A stretch of 64,000 bases of DNA from Rhytidiadelphus loreus (GCA_947034895.1 OX344761.1:20782863-20846862); one strand, 5' to 3'; positions 33,740-45,872 are shown, counted from the first letter of the stretch. Numbers and translations are program-made. Notes: generated by a model not told the origin, from the letters alone.

Positions 33740-34810
33740 CTTTTCAAACTCAACCTGCAAAGTCAGTTCACAAACACAAGATTTTTGAATTTGTAATTCA
33801 TGTTCTTCACGTGAGTCTTGTTATTGTTGGTCCATCCTCGTGAATTCAAGATCCAGATGACGAGATTCAAAGCATATTGCTACTCTCCGTGCATTTTTTG
33901 CATGGAGAATTTCTTCTCCATAAGCATATGGTTCTACTATTGCATATCTTGTATTAACTCTTTGCATTGCATGTATATCTACAAAGTAAACAATTAAAGA
34001 ATTAGTACTACAGTTTGGACAATCAAAGATTGAAAAACTGAAGAGTGAATACTAGAGATTAAACAATTAAAGAATTAGTATTAGAGATTGAACAATCAAA
34101 CAAGCACAGTAACAAATGAGATTTTGTACACCTTGAATTGAAAAGAGGGAATCGGGTCATTTTAACTAGGTAGCTGTATTTTTAGCAAAGGGATAAATTT
34201 ATTTACTAATCACAAAAACTTGGTTGAAATGAACTTGTGAGTAAAGGAAGATCACCTTCAGGATATGTATGAGGATATGTATCTAATATCCTTAATTGAT
34301 TTATGTGACTCACAAGTCCATTCTAAGTAAGTCCTTTCGAACATGTTTTTAAAAAAATCAAAATTTGGAAGTAATGAACAAAAGTGAGACCTTGAGAAGG
34401 ATCCTCTGGAATGGATTCTTGTTGTGTATGAACTTCTGCTTCAAAACCCGACTCCTCATCATCACTTAATCAAGCACTTAATTATTGTCTTTTGAATTTA
34501 GGTCTCCCTCTTCTTCAGCTATTGAGTCATACAATCCTTGTCTAGTAGAAGTACCAAATAACAAGTCTTCAAAGTTTTCATTCATGTCGGTCTCACCAAT
34601 GTACGGTGGATTGACTAATACAGTCTCTAACATAAATGGTTTAATTTGGTAGTAAAACGAACAAATGGAGAGAACCTTGTCACAGATTTTAGTAATCATC
34701 AAAGGAGGTTACTCCTTCACTTGTATTCTGCAAGTAGTCCTTTGCTTCCTTGAATTTTCTCTCCATGTACCTCATCTTGCTCATTACTTGTGCAAGGGTT
34801 TTTTTGTGTC
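33740..34810 (-). pseudogene. Coding-like remnants of an unknown protein
   Basis: Three minus-strand stretches look coding. 34690-34803 reads QVMSKMRYMERKFKEAKDYL, charged and helix-like. 34478-34620 includes NENFEDLLFGTSTRQGLYDS. 33760-33985 reads RVNTRYAIVEPYAYGEEILH and on into a charged segment with one stop. AT-rich DNA separates them, as introns or decay would. I do not recognise the family; a decayed gene or transposon protein are both possible. Confidence 0.3.
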
Positions 34811-35049
34811 TGCAATGAGTCTAAGTACTAAAAAATGAGTTTTGTTAACACTCTTTTGGTGAGTCCCGAGGACTTAGTAGATCTGTTGGAGACTTTGATG
34901 CCTATACACTTCCATTTGTCATAATTTCTAGGTTATTCTAAACATTGAAACAACTGAGATTGAGTTGCCTCAGTCCATGCTTTGTACATTGATTTTTGAG
35001 TTGGTTCAACCTGTTATGTATTGCATGTTTCTATATCACTAGAAGAGTT

Positions 35050-35205
35050 GGCAATGTTAGATTCTAGGAATGCCATCAAAAGGTTGGGCATTGAGGCCCG
35101 TGGATGTGATTCCAAGGATGCCATCAAAAAGTTGGGCATTGAGGCCCGTGAATGTCATTCTAAGGATGCCATCAAAGGGTTGAGCATTAGGGCTTGTAGA
35201 CGCTT
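35050..35205. repeat. Three-unit tandem repeat, 51 bp
   Basis: The unit ATGCCATCAAAAAGTTGGGC / ATTGAGGCCCGTGAATGTCATTCTAAGG repeats three times with a length divisible by three. It stays open on both strands; the minus strand reads LNAQPFDGIL repeatedly. It may be a repetitive part of the unknown gene downstream (33740-34810), or a plain minisatellite. Confidence 0.7.
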
Positions 35206-36156
35206 CTGTTAATTGTGGTGTCTGCAAGAGTTGGACTTGTCTGATCAGAGGCCTTCGGGAATTTGCATAGTCCATTTACAAATATTTAAAAAGCACATGG
35301 CATTAATCTTTTTTGAAGTGAATTCCTAATCCCTAAGTGAAATTTCCAAGTGAAATCCCTAAAGTCTAATTGAAATCCCTAAGTGAAATCCTTAATGCCT
35401 AAGTGAAAACCCATAAGTAAATGCACATCCTAACCTAATTTAATTCCATAGTCTTGCTGAATCTTAATGAAACTCCATACAACAAATTCAACAACTCTCA
35501 ATATCAGCCTTTTTCTTGTTCAAGCAACATATTTCATCAATCTGGGAGGGTGTCTAAACACAAATTCTCAAATCCTAACTTCTTCACTTTATTGAAGTTA
35601 AAATTGGATACCACTTTGAGTTGTTCAAGTGATCTTGAAATTAAAAACGACGTCAAAGAACAATGAAAATTTAGAAGCTATAGCCCATGGCCCAAAATTC
35701 AACTGTAAACAAACCAAAAATTTCATCGGTGTTGCAGCTACAAACAAAAACAATCATCACATGAAGAGTCTTTTATCAAACAACACTACAAGAAAAAGGG
35801 CAAATATGTGATTGCAAAAGAATGACTTCTTAAACACAATGACTAAAGAATGACTGTTGCTGCCTAATTGCACCAAGGTGGCTTTTTCTACAGCATTCGA
35901 GTCATTACATAGTGTCATAGTTATAGTTGCGACTGCGAGATGAGGAATGAACTTAGGGCAAGTTCCGTCCACCCAATTTTGTTGATAGCATTGTCTACAT
36001 GTTTAAGAAGTATCATGCACTTTGAAACTTTGGTGGAATGCATCCATCTTTGTGTCTCTTCTTATCCATGTCTCTTATTATCCATCCCTATGAGAACTTC
36101 AATTTTATGAATCGCCATGATTTTCAACAACAAACGAGTTTAGGTATTGGACAAAT
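35206..36156. other. Intergenic; lone CACTA-like end
   Basis: CACTACAAGAAAAAGGGCAAA at 35784 looks like a CACTA terminus, but I find no matching right end. The rest is AT-rich, with CCTAAGTGAAAT-type short repeats near 35330-35410. Confidence 0.35.
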
Positions 36157-36903
36157 GGGTAGTTGCAAGAAACACTTCACGTTTTTCGTTCAAAACTGCG
36201 TTTTTTGGCTATAGGACTGGCAGTACTATGCAATACTACTAATACTACGTTTTAGAAGCGCCTCGACAAATCTACACCGTTGATTGCAGGCGCCCGAAGA
36301 TCTACACCATTGATTTAGTACTATGTTGTACTATGCAATACTACGAAGTAGTGCAAAAGCCACTGGGAGCATAAAATAACAGAAAAGGGGTCTGTAGAGA
36401 TTTTCATTTTTAGTAATTCAAAAAAAATTCAAAAAAATTCCATAAAAAAAGACATTTTACTAGAGAAGACTGTACTCACATTGCACCAAAAAATTCTTGA
36501 AGGAAATTTTTTCCTTCTTCATAGCTTTCACGCAAAGGAAGGTTACTTTGACCCCATGTGTGCAATTGACATGATGCTATTTTCATAAAAACTCATTGTC
36601 AGCCCTTTTAGTGTTAGTAGACCTCCAACATGTCCAATTTGTGGCTTCAAATTTGCATTTTTGGGTCAAAAATAGGACTAAAACCCCCAAAATGGCCAAG
36701 GTAGACATCCAATTGGGCGCAGGTTAAAAGTAGTAAACTAATTTTTTTAAATTTAAAAAATTACACAAGGTCTATAACTTTAGCATCTACCTTCATTTCA
36801 AATTTCATGCCAAATGGACAAACAATGCAAAAGTTATGAGCAAAAAGCCAATTTTTAAGGGCAAGGGGACAAGAAATAGGACAAGTGTTTCTTGCAATCA
36901 CCC
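36157..36903. mobile_element. Terminal-inverted-repeat element, TTGCAAGAAA family, copy 2
   Basis: Starts GGGTAGTTGCAAGAAACACTT and ends AAGTGTTTCTTGCAATCACCC, flanked by AAAT on both sides (36153-36156, 36904-36907). The interior shares the TAGTACTATG blocks of copies 1 and 3. No coding frame. The superfamily is not assigned. Confidence 0.7.
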
Positions 36904-38472
36904 AAATCTAAAGTTCAAAAAGGGATCTAGTGGTTTAAATTGCATTTGCTTAAACTACCTCCATACTAACCTTTAATTTTGTACTCGCATGCAATTCATA
37001 CATAATTCAAATCAAAATGCCATATCAAGAGAATTGAGCACCCTAACTTCTAAAAATTTCAATTTCATGAAGGACCCTAATACTTCCAATTTATGAGACA
37101 CTACCACCACAATCCATGCATCTCTTTAAACTACAAGGTCTCCAACAACATTAAACTCCACCCAAAAATGAAGGTGAAGTCAGCATCACAAGTCAAATTG
37201 TCGATGAAGGTGAAACTGACAACAACGAAGGTGAAGACTAGGAGTGCCAAAGATATATTCAACTAGTAAGTATATTTTGTTGCGAAGGGCCAACGTGAAG
37301 CCAACCCTAAGCCACCACAATTTTGCTCTCCAATCTCCAACTACCGGGTGAAGAAGGTGTGACTACCCCTATTGTCCTCCACAATGTTGTAGATAACCTT
37401 TAAAGGTCTATAGAGTTCATTTGGGGCTATAATATGTTTTTTTCTACATATTTGACACATACGATATATGCATTGAGGTATACACTTATGCAACATTGCA
37501 TTTGTCTTCATATTAAGCCAAATCCAATGACACATGATGCATTGATACTCTTTATATATTTAGATCATCATTACTCCTCTCAAATAGTTGAAAAGCTTGA
37601 TTGGTTATGTATTATGGTTATGTATTTTACTTATATGGTACCACACTTGAACATTATAAGGTTTAAATGGTAAAATTACATCCAATTGAAAGATGCTATT
37701 TGTTGAATTATCAATTCAATGATGTATGTCTTGTCAAATTTTAATATCTAATTCATAAAACTATTCTATGAGTCAAATATTGTATTGTATGTATGTGGTT
37801 CTCCATAGACCTTTAACCTTGAATTGCCAGATCAAGCCCCTCAAACAGTCAATGGATGATTTCCAGAAGCTTTGGAAGATGAAAAAATGCATATTTCCAT
37901 CCAATTTTTTTCTACATATTCTTAGAGGATTAAGGTAGAAATACCCAAAAGTGTCCCTATTCCCATTCTTGTATCCTAAACTACCACTAAATGTATCCTT
38001 AAACTTTCATTATTGTGTCCTTCAAATGCTTAACTCTGATTCAATGATGCATTTGAAGGTCACATACTTAACTTTGATTTGTTGACTACTGACTTTTGTA
38101 GATTTCAATTTAGGATCTACCTATGTGACAATTTCAATGGTCTACGGAGCTGACAATTTGGAAAATCACAAAAATTGCATATCGCACATGAAAATTCTAA
38201 TTTTTTATTTGAATATTCATGATTTTTACTTGCTAATACTACAAAAATATTATTTTAATGAAAAGATGCCTCCAACTATGTTGAATTGCTTATATTGACA
38301 GTTTTAGATGTTTCTAGTGTAGACTATGAAATCAGTCAAATGAATGCTAAATCAAAACAGTTAATGCCCTTTGAATTATTCTAGAAACAAAAACTCTCGA
38401 AGAGTGCAGGATGGCTCATTCTAGAGCATCCTTGATTCCATTGCTTGCAACCATAATTATGCAAAAGCCTTG
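36904..38472. other. Intergenic, no gene recognised
   Basis: A GGTGAAG-rich stretch at 37160-37240 and AT-rich DNA; no supported gene. Confidence 0.4.
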
Positions 38473-39030
38473 TTAACCCCTAAAGTCTAGAGGCATGTTT
38501 CGGGCAAAAAATTGTTAAAACTATCACTTTTTAGGGCAGTGAGAAAAAAATGAAAAAAAAGTTTTTTTTTCAAAATTCAATTGTGCAAATTTTTACTTGA
38601 CTACTATGGGAATGTGTGGGAAAAATTTCACAAACTTTGACTACATGGATTGAAAAATTATAAAGGTTGAAGTTAGAAGAAAAAGTTTTTTTTCGACCTT
38701 GCCCGACAAGGCCAACAACCTTTAACTTCTCCCAGAGTGAGATTTTTACACTACACATGGTTATTTTTTTGGACATTTATATCTTGTATCATGTAAGTTA
38801 CATACCTACCAAATTTCAAAAGTAAAGGAGTAGTTTTGCAAAAGCTACCTAAAGTTGCTTAAGCTGTCAAAAGTTTAGGGCAACATAACATTTGATCCAC
38901 GCACCTGATTGGAAAAAAAATGAATTTCCACTAAGGGGGTACATGCTCACACCATGTATAAATTTTTTGTGAAGATCTGACCCAAATTGACTTCATAGGA
39001 AACAACCCAGAACTACTCTAATTATTAAAC
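38473..39030 (-). mobile_element. TTAA element family F2, inverted copy, one end lost
   Basis: TTAA at 38473-38476 is followed by CCCCTAAAG, then the F2 interior in reverse (TTTTTAGGGCAGTGAGAAAAAAATG, CTTGTATCATGTAAGTTACAT, AAATTGACTTCATAGGAA) as at 59912-60499. Similarity stops near 39010 without the second TTAA. Confidence 0.65.
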
Positions 39031-39371
39031 CAATAGGTGCATTCTTTGTTTTTGCATTGAACAATGAAGTCATCTATTGGCTACTTTTTGACCTTGATGT
39101 CTTTTAAAAATTAACTTTATGATCTTATTATAGAATAGCCACAAGAATCACTTGATTCCTTCATTCACCTACAATAGCAACTAATGAAATCACATGGGCA
39201 TAGCAGCCCTCCTGCCTTTGCCATTATGGTTACCATCTCATCTTTAGAGGGTTACTATAGAGTCCCCATAGTGTCTAATGGAGGATTTTCAAGATTATTG
39301 TAGAAATGAAAAATGCACATATTAGTCCAAAAATCAAATTAATTTTTTACAAAGTATTTAGATGCATGATA
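39031..39371. other. Intergenic, no gene recognised
   Basis: Nothing supported. Confidence 0.4.
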
Positions 39372-39970
39372 GGGCTCATCCTAGGGGAGGACACTCTCAC
39401 TACATTTGGGGTACCCACGTGTGGCGGAGTGATTTTTTGACCCCCTATTTACTTTTGAATAAACTATAATTTCATCCTAAAATTTTGAGCTGTGTTTAAC
39501 AATGACTAAAGGTTTCTATTGACAAAAATTTCAATTCCAAATAACATAAGATATATTGTCTAGAAAGGGTTGAAAAATGAACTAAAATGGCATGTTCTCC
39601 AACTAAAATATTTATAGAGCTCACATGAAGATGACTATTGCATCAATATTCAACGAAAATAAAATTTCAATAGAAAGCTATTCTATAGAATTTTTTTTCA
39701 TTTTTCAAATTTTTTTTCTTATATAATATAGAGGTGTGAAAGCTATTTTCAACTTTACAGTGTATCTTTTTTCTTAAAAAATTTATAAATAATTACTATT
39801 AGCATAAAAAAATACCAATAATTCAAAACATAAACTTTTAAAGTAGTGAAATCTATCCATAATTTTTTTTTGAAAAAAAAAATTAAATTTACCGATGTAT
39901 TACTTGTATTACTTTTTCCGCCGCATGTGGGTTGCTAAAACGTGGGGAGTGTCCTCCCCGGGGGCTCATC
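39372..39970. mobile_element. Mutator-like non-autonomous element with 9-bp target duplication
   Basis: The element 39381-39961 has ends CTAGGGGAGGACACTC and GAGTGTCCTCCCCGG, with a second conserved pair inside (GGGTACCCACGTGTGGCGG against CCGCCGCATGTGGGTTGC). A perfect 9-bp direct repeat GGGCTCATC flanks it (39372-39380, 39962-39970); this duplication length is typical of Mutator-like elements. No transposase. A sister copy is at 44083-44490. Confidence 0.85.
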
Positions 39971-40194
39971 TTTACAAGGTCTAGGGTTAACATTGTAGTT
40001 TTGTTGAATCTTTGACCCTAATGACAAAATTGCAAGGGATTAATCTCAAAAGGACACTATGGACAATTTTTGTCCTTTATATGACTTTAGGTGGAACTGT
40101 AGGATGGGAAAAAATATATTTTTATCTAATTATTTGAGGGGGGGGAGAGTTGTTTGAATGCATTTTCAATGAATAGTATTGTATATTACCTCAT

Positions 40195-40770
40195 TATGGT
40201 ATTATTGACTTTTCTAAAAAAGAAGATGTTTAACCCATAGATCGAATGCTTGTAGTGTATTTTGGTCAATTCTTGCTCTTTATTTTTTATGTGAATTTTA
40301 GCCACAAAAATGACCTTTGTCGAATTTGAGGCCAATTAATGAAATGAAATTGATCAAGTTTAAGTTTAGTCCATACTCTAATTAAAAAATTTCAATTTTT
40401 TTTCCAATTCAATGTTTTATTGCAATTTGAACTTTGGCCCGATAACCTTGGTTTGTTGATTTTGTAATTTTAGAATGACATGGCAACGATGTTCTACACT
40501 ACAAAATACAACTATATTGAAAATTTCAGACTTTTTTAGCATATTTTGTCAATACTTGGTATCCATTCTCTTCACTTTTTAATTTCAAATTATCAAAAAA
40601 AGAATCTGAAATTTTTAGCACCAAAAGAAGACATGGCATGAGTGACTTCATCTTTGAATATTAAATGTTAAGAAACTCCTCATTCCTACAGTTTAGTTGC
40701 AAAATGGCAGCAAACAAACAGAGAGAGAAGGATTGTGAAGCATGAATCTGTGGGCATAGACCCGTCCTTT
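40195..40770 (+). mobile_element. TTAA-bounded repeat (family F4), copy 3
   Basis: It aligns with 18311-18850 over TTATTGACTTTT..., TTTAGCCACAAAAATGACC, AATGAAATGAAATTGATCAAG and CAAAATGGCAGCAAA. It ends near GACCCGTCCTTTATAGGGATG, comparable with the F4 terminus GGGTCTGTCATTTAGGGG. The ends are worn. Confidence 0.45.
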
Positions 40771-40808
40771 ATAGGGATGAAGTGAGGTCTGCGCACAGTG
40801 CAGATTGC

Positions 40809-41063
40809 CAAGTTCCAAGTTCCAAGTTCGAAGGGCCAAGTGACGATGTCAGGATAGCGTGCGAAAGTGAGATGATGAGCTCACGTTGTGGTCATCGCGC
40901 GGGTCAGCATCCTCCATCACAGCCTCCGTCGTCACTCTCGTCCACTCCAGGTTTTCTGGGAGTGACTGACGGACGGAGAGCTGCGCTGCACAACCTGCAC
41001 ACTCCAACAGATCCATTGAATCATGTCTGGACATCACAGTGCGCAAGTGCGTGAACTGGTCGA
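40809..41063. repeat. GC-richer duplicated block, copy a
   Basis: It aligns with 41377-41640 (CCAAGTTCCAAGTTC, GTGACGATGTCAGGAT.GCGTGC, CGCGGGTCAGCATCCTCCATCACAGC, GACGGACGGAGAGCTGCGCTGCACAACC). A 90-codon plus-strand frame (40782-41054) covers it, but copy b does not preserve that frame. The product is unknown. Confidence 0.7.
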
Positions 41064-41376
41064 AGTCATTCTAATTAAGGTGGGTACACCCAAAACCGTC
41101 ACTTTTTACTACTGAACCTAGTTGCTATTATGAAACTGGTCAAATTTTCACATATTCATGTTGACAAGTGAAAGGAGGTTCCAATGCACCAAAAAACGCC
41201 ACATTTGGATTTTGTATGCAAAAGTTATTAAGGGTCAAAGTTCGTTTCCGAAAGCGCTCCATCCAAATAGGTACATAACTGAAATTCGAAATGTACAAGC
41301 CTTCTAGATGGCGCTTTAAGGTCAGGTGCCATTTAACAACATACTACCTTACCCCGGAGGAAAATGCAGGAAATCG

Positions 41377-41640
41377 AGTTCCAAGTTCCAAGTTCCAGGG
41401 GCCAATTAATTAAGTGACGATGTCAGGATTGCGTGCAAAAGTGAGAAGATGACGCTCACCTGTGGTCATCACGCGGGTCAGCATCCTCCATCACAGCTTC
41501 CGAAGTGATGGACGGAGAGCTGCGCTGCACAACCTGAGTGCACACTCCACCAGATCCATTGAATCATGTCTGGACACAACAACTCAGTGAAGGAATTTAG
41601 TCAGTTCAGGCGGTGGTGGAAGGAAGTGCGTGAACTAGTC
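41377..41640. repeat. GC-richer duplicated block, copy b
   Basis: Second copy of 40809-41063, in the same orientation about 570 bp downstream, with several indels relative to copy a. On the minus strand CAG|GTGAGC near 41455-41465 looks like a splice donor, so the block may derive from an exon edge of a lost minus-strand gene. Confidence 0.65.
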
Positions 41641-42960
41641 GTATGGCATCCGTCTCATTAGGAAAAAATTGAACCCCAAAAGAGGCCGCAAGTTTTCTTA
41701 CTAATTTTGATACTAATTGCATGAGTATTAAAGTGGCCACATCTTCATTAGAACAATCACCTAAGATTGCTTGTAGCCACTTGTGGCCATTTAGCGTCTT
41801 AAAATTTAGAGGAGACGTGTGTTCCATCCTTCATGATGAAGCCATCATGACCACGATTTCCTTGAAAGATTGAGTATTTCCATTTCAAATTTTTGCGCCT
41901 TCTTCTTCTTGGCTTGCATGAGACTCTTTATCCCCCAATTTTTATGCCTTCTTTATCTTGGCTTGCATTGGACTCTTCATCCCCCAAAGCTTTGAAGCAC
42001 TTCAATGTACGGTGATGGTTTCCCACTTCAAATATAAAATATAAAATAATTGACATTTGAATGTATTGAAATCTACTCTCATAGCTTCAAATGCATTTCT
42101 TACTTGTTTTTTGAGTTTTTAATTAAGAAGTGAATCTCGTTATATACATAGGGGGTGGTAGGATGTTGAATAAACCATGTGAAATATGTTAATTTGACTT
42201 CACTATGAGTTCTCAAGGTTCTACTAATTCCAATTAACATATCCCACATGGATTGTTTTACTTCTTACCACCCCATGTGTATATAGTGTGTTTTTCTTCC
42301 AACAAGAAAATTCAAAACAAGATGATAAATTCATTTATTTTTATTTTTGGACTACAAAAAAATGCTTGTTGGTGTTACATTTGTTCAAATAAAATAAACA
42401 AAATGCATTTGAATTCTTGTGAGCACCAGTTGGGGTTGGTACCTCAATCACCTTTGGCCGTCGTTGGAAAGGCAAGAACTTGTTGGAGCTTCGTGCCAAA
42501 ATCGACCTCCCGCTTCTCTAGGTTGACCTCCAATAAGGATCCACATCGACTTTCAACTAGGATGGAACATTTTCGCCCCTAAATTTTGGACCGTTGATTT
42601 GTGAGTTTATGGAGATGGATTGTGTAATCTTGAGCCCATCATGACAAATCTTGGCTCAATTAGTGAGTTGAGAAGGTCATTGCCACCCAAAAAATTTCAT
42701 TGTGAAGTGGTCTCTTTTGGGGTTCATTTTTTTCCTAATGCGTGTCGTTCAAACACCGGAGGGAAAATGTAGGAATTGGGATGATAAATTTTGGAAAGTT
42801 TGAATTCATATTTGAAACCAAGGACACCCAAGTCGGAAGTGATGCTATCAATCTATAAAATCAACACCCCCACAATAGGGAGAATTTTTTTTAATTTGTT
42901 TGTTTGTTGAAAATTTTGAAGTTTGTACACCTTGGATATCACAAAACCATATGCTGAGCC
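41641..42960. other. Intergenic with CACTA-family fragment
   Basis: At 42150-42290 there is an inverted repeat (GGGGTGGTAGGATGTTG...AACCATGTG and CACATGGATTG...CTTCTTACCACCCC) related to the ACATATCCCACATGG segment of the large CACTA-like elements. Elsewhere there are only short frames without a recognised domain. Confidence 0.4.
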
Positions 42961-43235
42961 TTAGGGCCGCTTTACACCTTGAGGTTGGGCCAATTTGCTA
43001 TGTCATAGGTCAAGAATCTTCACTTGTGATTGGTTAAAAACCTTGAAATTGGTCCCAATCCCTTTACACGTAGAGGTTGGGCCAATTTGGTGCACTAAAT
43101 TTTTTCATCTTAAAAGATATGATATCATCTTTTTTTATAAAATAATTTTTTTTTTCAAAAAATCAGATTCGTTGGATGTTGTGGAATTGGCCTCAAGGGG
43201 GATTGGCCCGGCCTTTAGGTGTAAAACGGCCCTAA
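42961..43235. mobile_element. Terminal-inverted-repeat element, GGGCCG family, with extra end
   Basis: Left TTAGGGCCGCTTTACACCT, right AGGTGTAAAACGGCCCTAA. Related ends occur inside (CTTTACACGTAGAGGTTGGGCC at about 43070) and further out (GCCTCTAAGTGTAAAGTGGCC at about 43430-43452). This suggests nested or tandem insertion of two related elements. GGGCC termini next to TTA recall PIF/Harbinger elements, but no identical target duplication is seen. Confidence 0.6.
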
Positions 43236-43528
43236 AAACTTTAGCCCTTTTCTCTTTGTTTTCTAGGTTTTATTGAATCAACCCAACTTTTTTGCCCCAA
43301 GGCCTTTACAAATGGGAAAATTGGACCTTGTTGTAATCTTATTTTAGTGAATAGTTGAAGATGGCCTCCAGTTCAAAAGGGGCTGAAATTTTGTGCAATC
43401 AACCTTAGGAAAAATTGGGCTAGCCTCTAAGTGTAAAGTGGCCTTTAGTCACCAAATAGAATTTTTGAGAATCGAAGACAATTTTTGGATAGATTGGTGT
43501 TCATAATAATCCAAAAAACATTAGATGT

Positions 43529-43829
43529 ATTTTGGCCTCCCGAGAGGGCCGTTTCATTAGATGGTTTCCCAGGCCTCCAAGAGATCGTGGGTTCTACTGT
43601 AGTGAGAACACAAGGAACGCGACTACTAGCTTGACACCTCAGCGGTCCTACATGGCTGAGAGGCTACCAACACATTTTTGGAATTTATTTTTCAACTTCT
43701 TTTTAAATTTGAAGTATTAAATTTTTTATTTTTTTATTTTTATTTTTTTTGGATAGCTGGCCATCCTTCACTGAGGGGGGGACAGTGAAGAGGAACAATC
43801 CTCAAACGGTCTCTTGGAGGCCTAAAATA
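43529..43829. mobile_element. Terminal-inverted-repeat element, GGCCTCC family
   Basis: Left TATTTTGGCCTCCCGAGAGG...CCGTTT, right AAACGGTCTCTTGGAGGCCTAAAATA. The spacer is a G/C-poor unique sequence with T runs. Related CCTCCGGAGG-type ends occur at 58162-58551 and near 63141. The target duplication is not clear. Confidence 0.6.
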
Positions 43830-43917
43830 ACATGTAATGCAGGCTGATTCTCGTTTCTAGAAAGTAGCCAACGCTGTTTGGAAAAATAATTTAAAAAAAA
43901 AGGAAAAAATATTAAAA

Positions 43918-43946
43918 ATATATATATTATTATTATTATTATTTTT
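43918..43946. repeat. (ATT)n/(TA)n microsatellite
   Basis: A short run of TATATA followed by TTATTATTATTATT. Confidence 0.9.
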
Positions 43947-44082
43947 CTTTTATGATTGCTGACATGGGAATCTCTCAACCACATTAGCAGGCTATATGGT
44001 AGAGATCAAAATACAGGGGAACATAGGGAAAACTCGCAATCCTTAATTAGGGTTGAATCTCATCTAATGCCACACCTATCTC

Positions 44083-44490
44083 ACGGGGAGGACACTCTCA
44101 CTACATTCGGGGTACCTACGTGTGGCGGCGGAAAAAATAATACATGTAATACACCTTGAATAAACTATAATTTCATCCTAAAATTTTGAGCTTTCTTTAA
44201 CAATGACTAAAGGTTTCTATTGACAAAAATTTCAATTCCAAATAACATAAGATATATTGTCTAGAAAGGGTTGAAAAATGAACTAAAATGGCATGTTCTC
44301 CAACTAAAATATTTATAGAGCTTACATGAAGATGACTATTGCATCAATATTCAACCAAAATAAACTTCTAAAGTAGTAAAATCTATATATAATTTTTTTT
44401 TGAAAAAAAAATTAAATTTTAAGGTGTATTACTTGTATTACTTTTTCCGCTGCACGTGGGTTGCTAAAACGTGGGGAGTGTCCTCCCCGG
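44083..44490. mobile_element. Mutator-like non-autonomous element, copy 2
   Basis: It shares both ends and most of the interior with 39381-39961 (GGGGAGGACACTCTCACTACATT...TGTGGCGG and CCGCTGCACGTGGGTTGCTAAAACGTGGGGAGTGTCCTCCCC). It lacks about 170 bp of internal sequence. No matching 9-bp flank is found, so it is older or rearranged. Confidence 0.75.
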
Positions 44491-45384
44491 GACTTGCCTT
44501 TGTGTGGCCTCATTTGTCTTTCATTTCACAATCATGATTGGATGGTTTCTATATAGTTGTTGGTGTAAAGACTTTAGTTTTTGTTCATCGTCTAGTTCCT
44601 ACTAGTAAGCAACCTTTGAATTTGGGCAAATTTCACTAAAATCATTAGAAGAAAATGAAGATTCTAGGACTGCTTCTACAACTACTTTTTTAGTTGCTCA
44701 AAACAAATACAACTGGTGAAATTGTGATAAAAATAGAATTTAAGACATTCATTGTCAAAATTTTGGTATTACTTTGATGTTATCATATCATATTAAATCA
44801 CCTACAATCCAAACAAATGTACTATATTCAACCTTGACAAACTAATATGTCAGATTGAAAAAGATTGCAATGAAAATAATTGATTTGGTTGCTAAATACA
44901 AATTAAAATGATTTGTGTAAATTGTGTATTAGGACAAATATCTTCAAATCTATTCAAAGTGGATGCAACAATGGTTCAAATTGCAACCTATAGATCATTT
45001 ATGACTGTAAATGAAATCACAAGTCTTTGTTTCATTAAGAATCTTCAAATTCCATTCCATTTAATATTATATACATTTTTCTCTATATATAATTTTTTTG
45101 AAGCAAACATATGTCAATTTTTTATAATACCAATGGGGGTGGGTCTTAAATGGTGTACAATAACATGCACTAAAAAATTGGAGTCATCAAGACTCACAAA
45201 AGAAATATAAGTGATTTTTGGAGTGATTATAAAACCTGCCTCAACAATTGAGTCTATAGGGGTGGTTAGCTTTGGATTTCATTTACTTCCAAACCGTAAT
45301 TGCTTTTTTGCTTCAAACTTTTTAAAGATTATAGTACACAGAAGGTACTACAACACTCATGTTTGTTCATCTGAGTTTTGCATG
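44491..45384. other. Intergenic, no gene recognised
   Basis: A 100-codon frame at 44908-45210 shows no recognised domain. Confidence 0.4.
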
Positions 45385-45544
45385 CAGATTGAAACACAAT
45401 AAATTAAAAGTTCGCGAGTGGCAAATTTCATTAATTCATGTCCTCAGTTTCTGAACCTTGCAAGAGATTACGCATGCTTGTGCAGGTTCCTTTGATTGAT
45501 CGATATTTATCGAGCGTGGGTTCTTACATTGAGTTTTTGGAAGT

Positions 45545-45872
45545 AAGGTAACAGGCTCGAAAACCGTTCAGGCTTTAAAACCGTGCCCTATTTTAAATCT
45601 GCATGGGTTGTACATGTTTCTTTTCATTGGCTTCAGTTATGTACAAGTGGTGAACATTTCAGTTAGGGCACGGTTTAAGAGCACTATGCCCTTTTGACTT
45701 CAAAATTTGATAACTAATTCCTCATAGCTTTGAAAAATATGAAACCACTTGGGTTAGGTGAAAATTCTACTTATCTTTCAAGGAAAATATGCTCACATAT
45801 ATTTCAAGGTGTTTCACCTTCTCGAAATTCAGTTTCAGCCCTTAGATGGGCGGTTTCTGAGCCTGTTACCTT
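45545..45872. mobile_element. MITE, 328 bp, in BTB copy 2
   Basis: Perfect 14-bp terminal inverted repeats AAGGTAACAGGCTC / GAGCCTGTTACCTT extend imperfectly to about 24 bp, with a second inverted pair inside (AAACCGTGCCC / GGGCACGGTTT). AAGT lies on both sides (45541-45544, 45873-45876) as a likely 4-bp target duplication. Block A carries no element here but has AAGTACGT. Confidence 0.8.

Noticed and set aside
42253..42582. 109-codon plus-strand frame with a moderately GC-rich end
   Set aside because: It starts inside a CACTA-family fragment and shows no domain; neighbouring frames on both strands are equally open.
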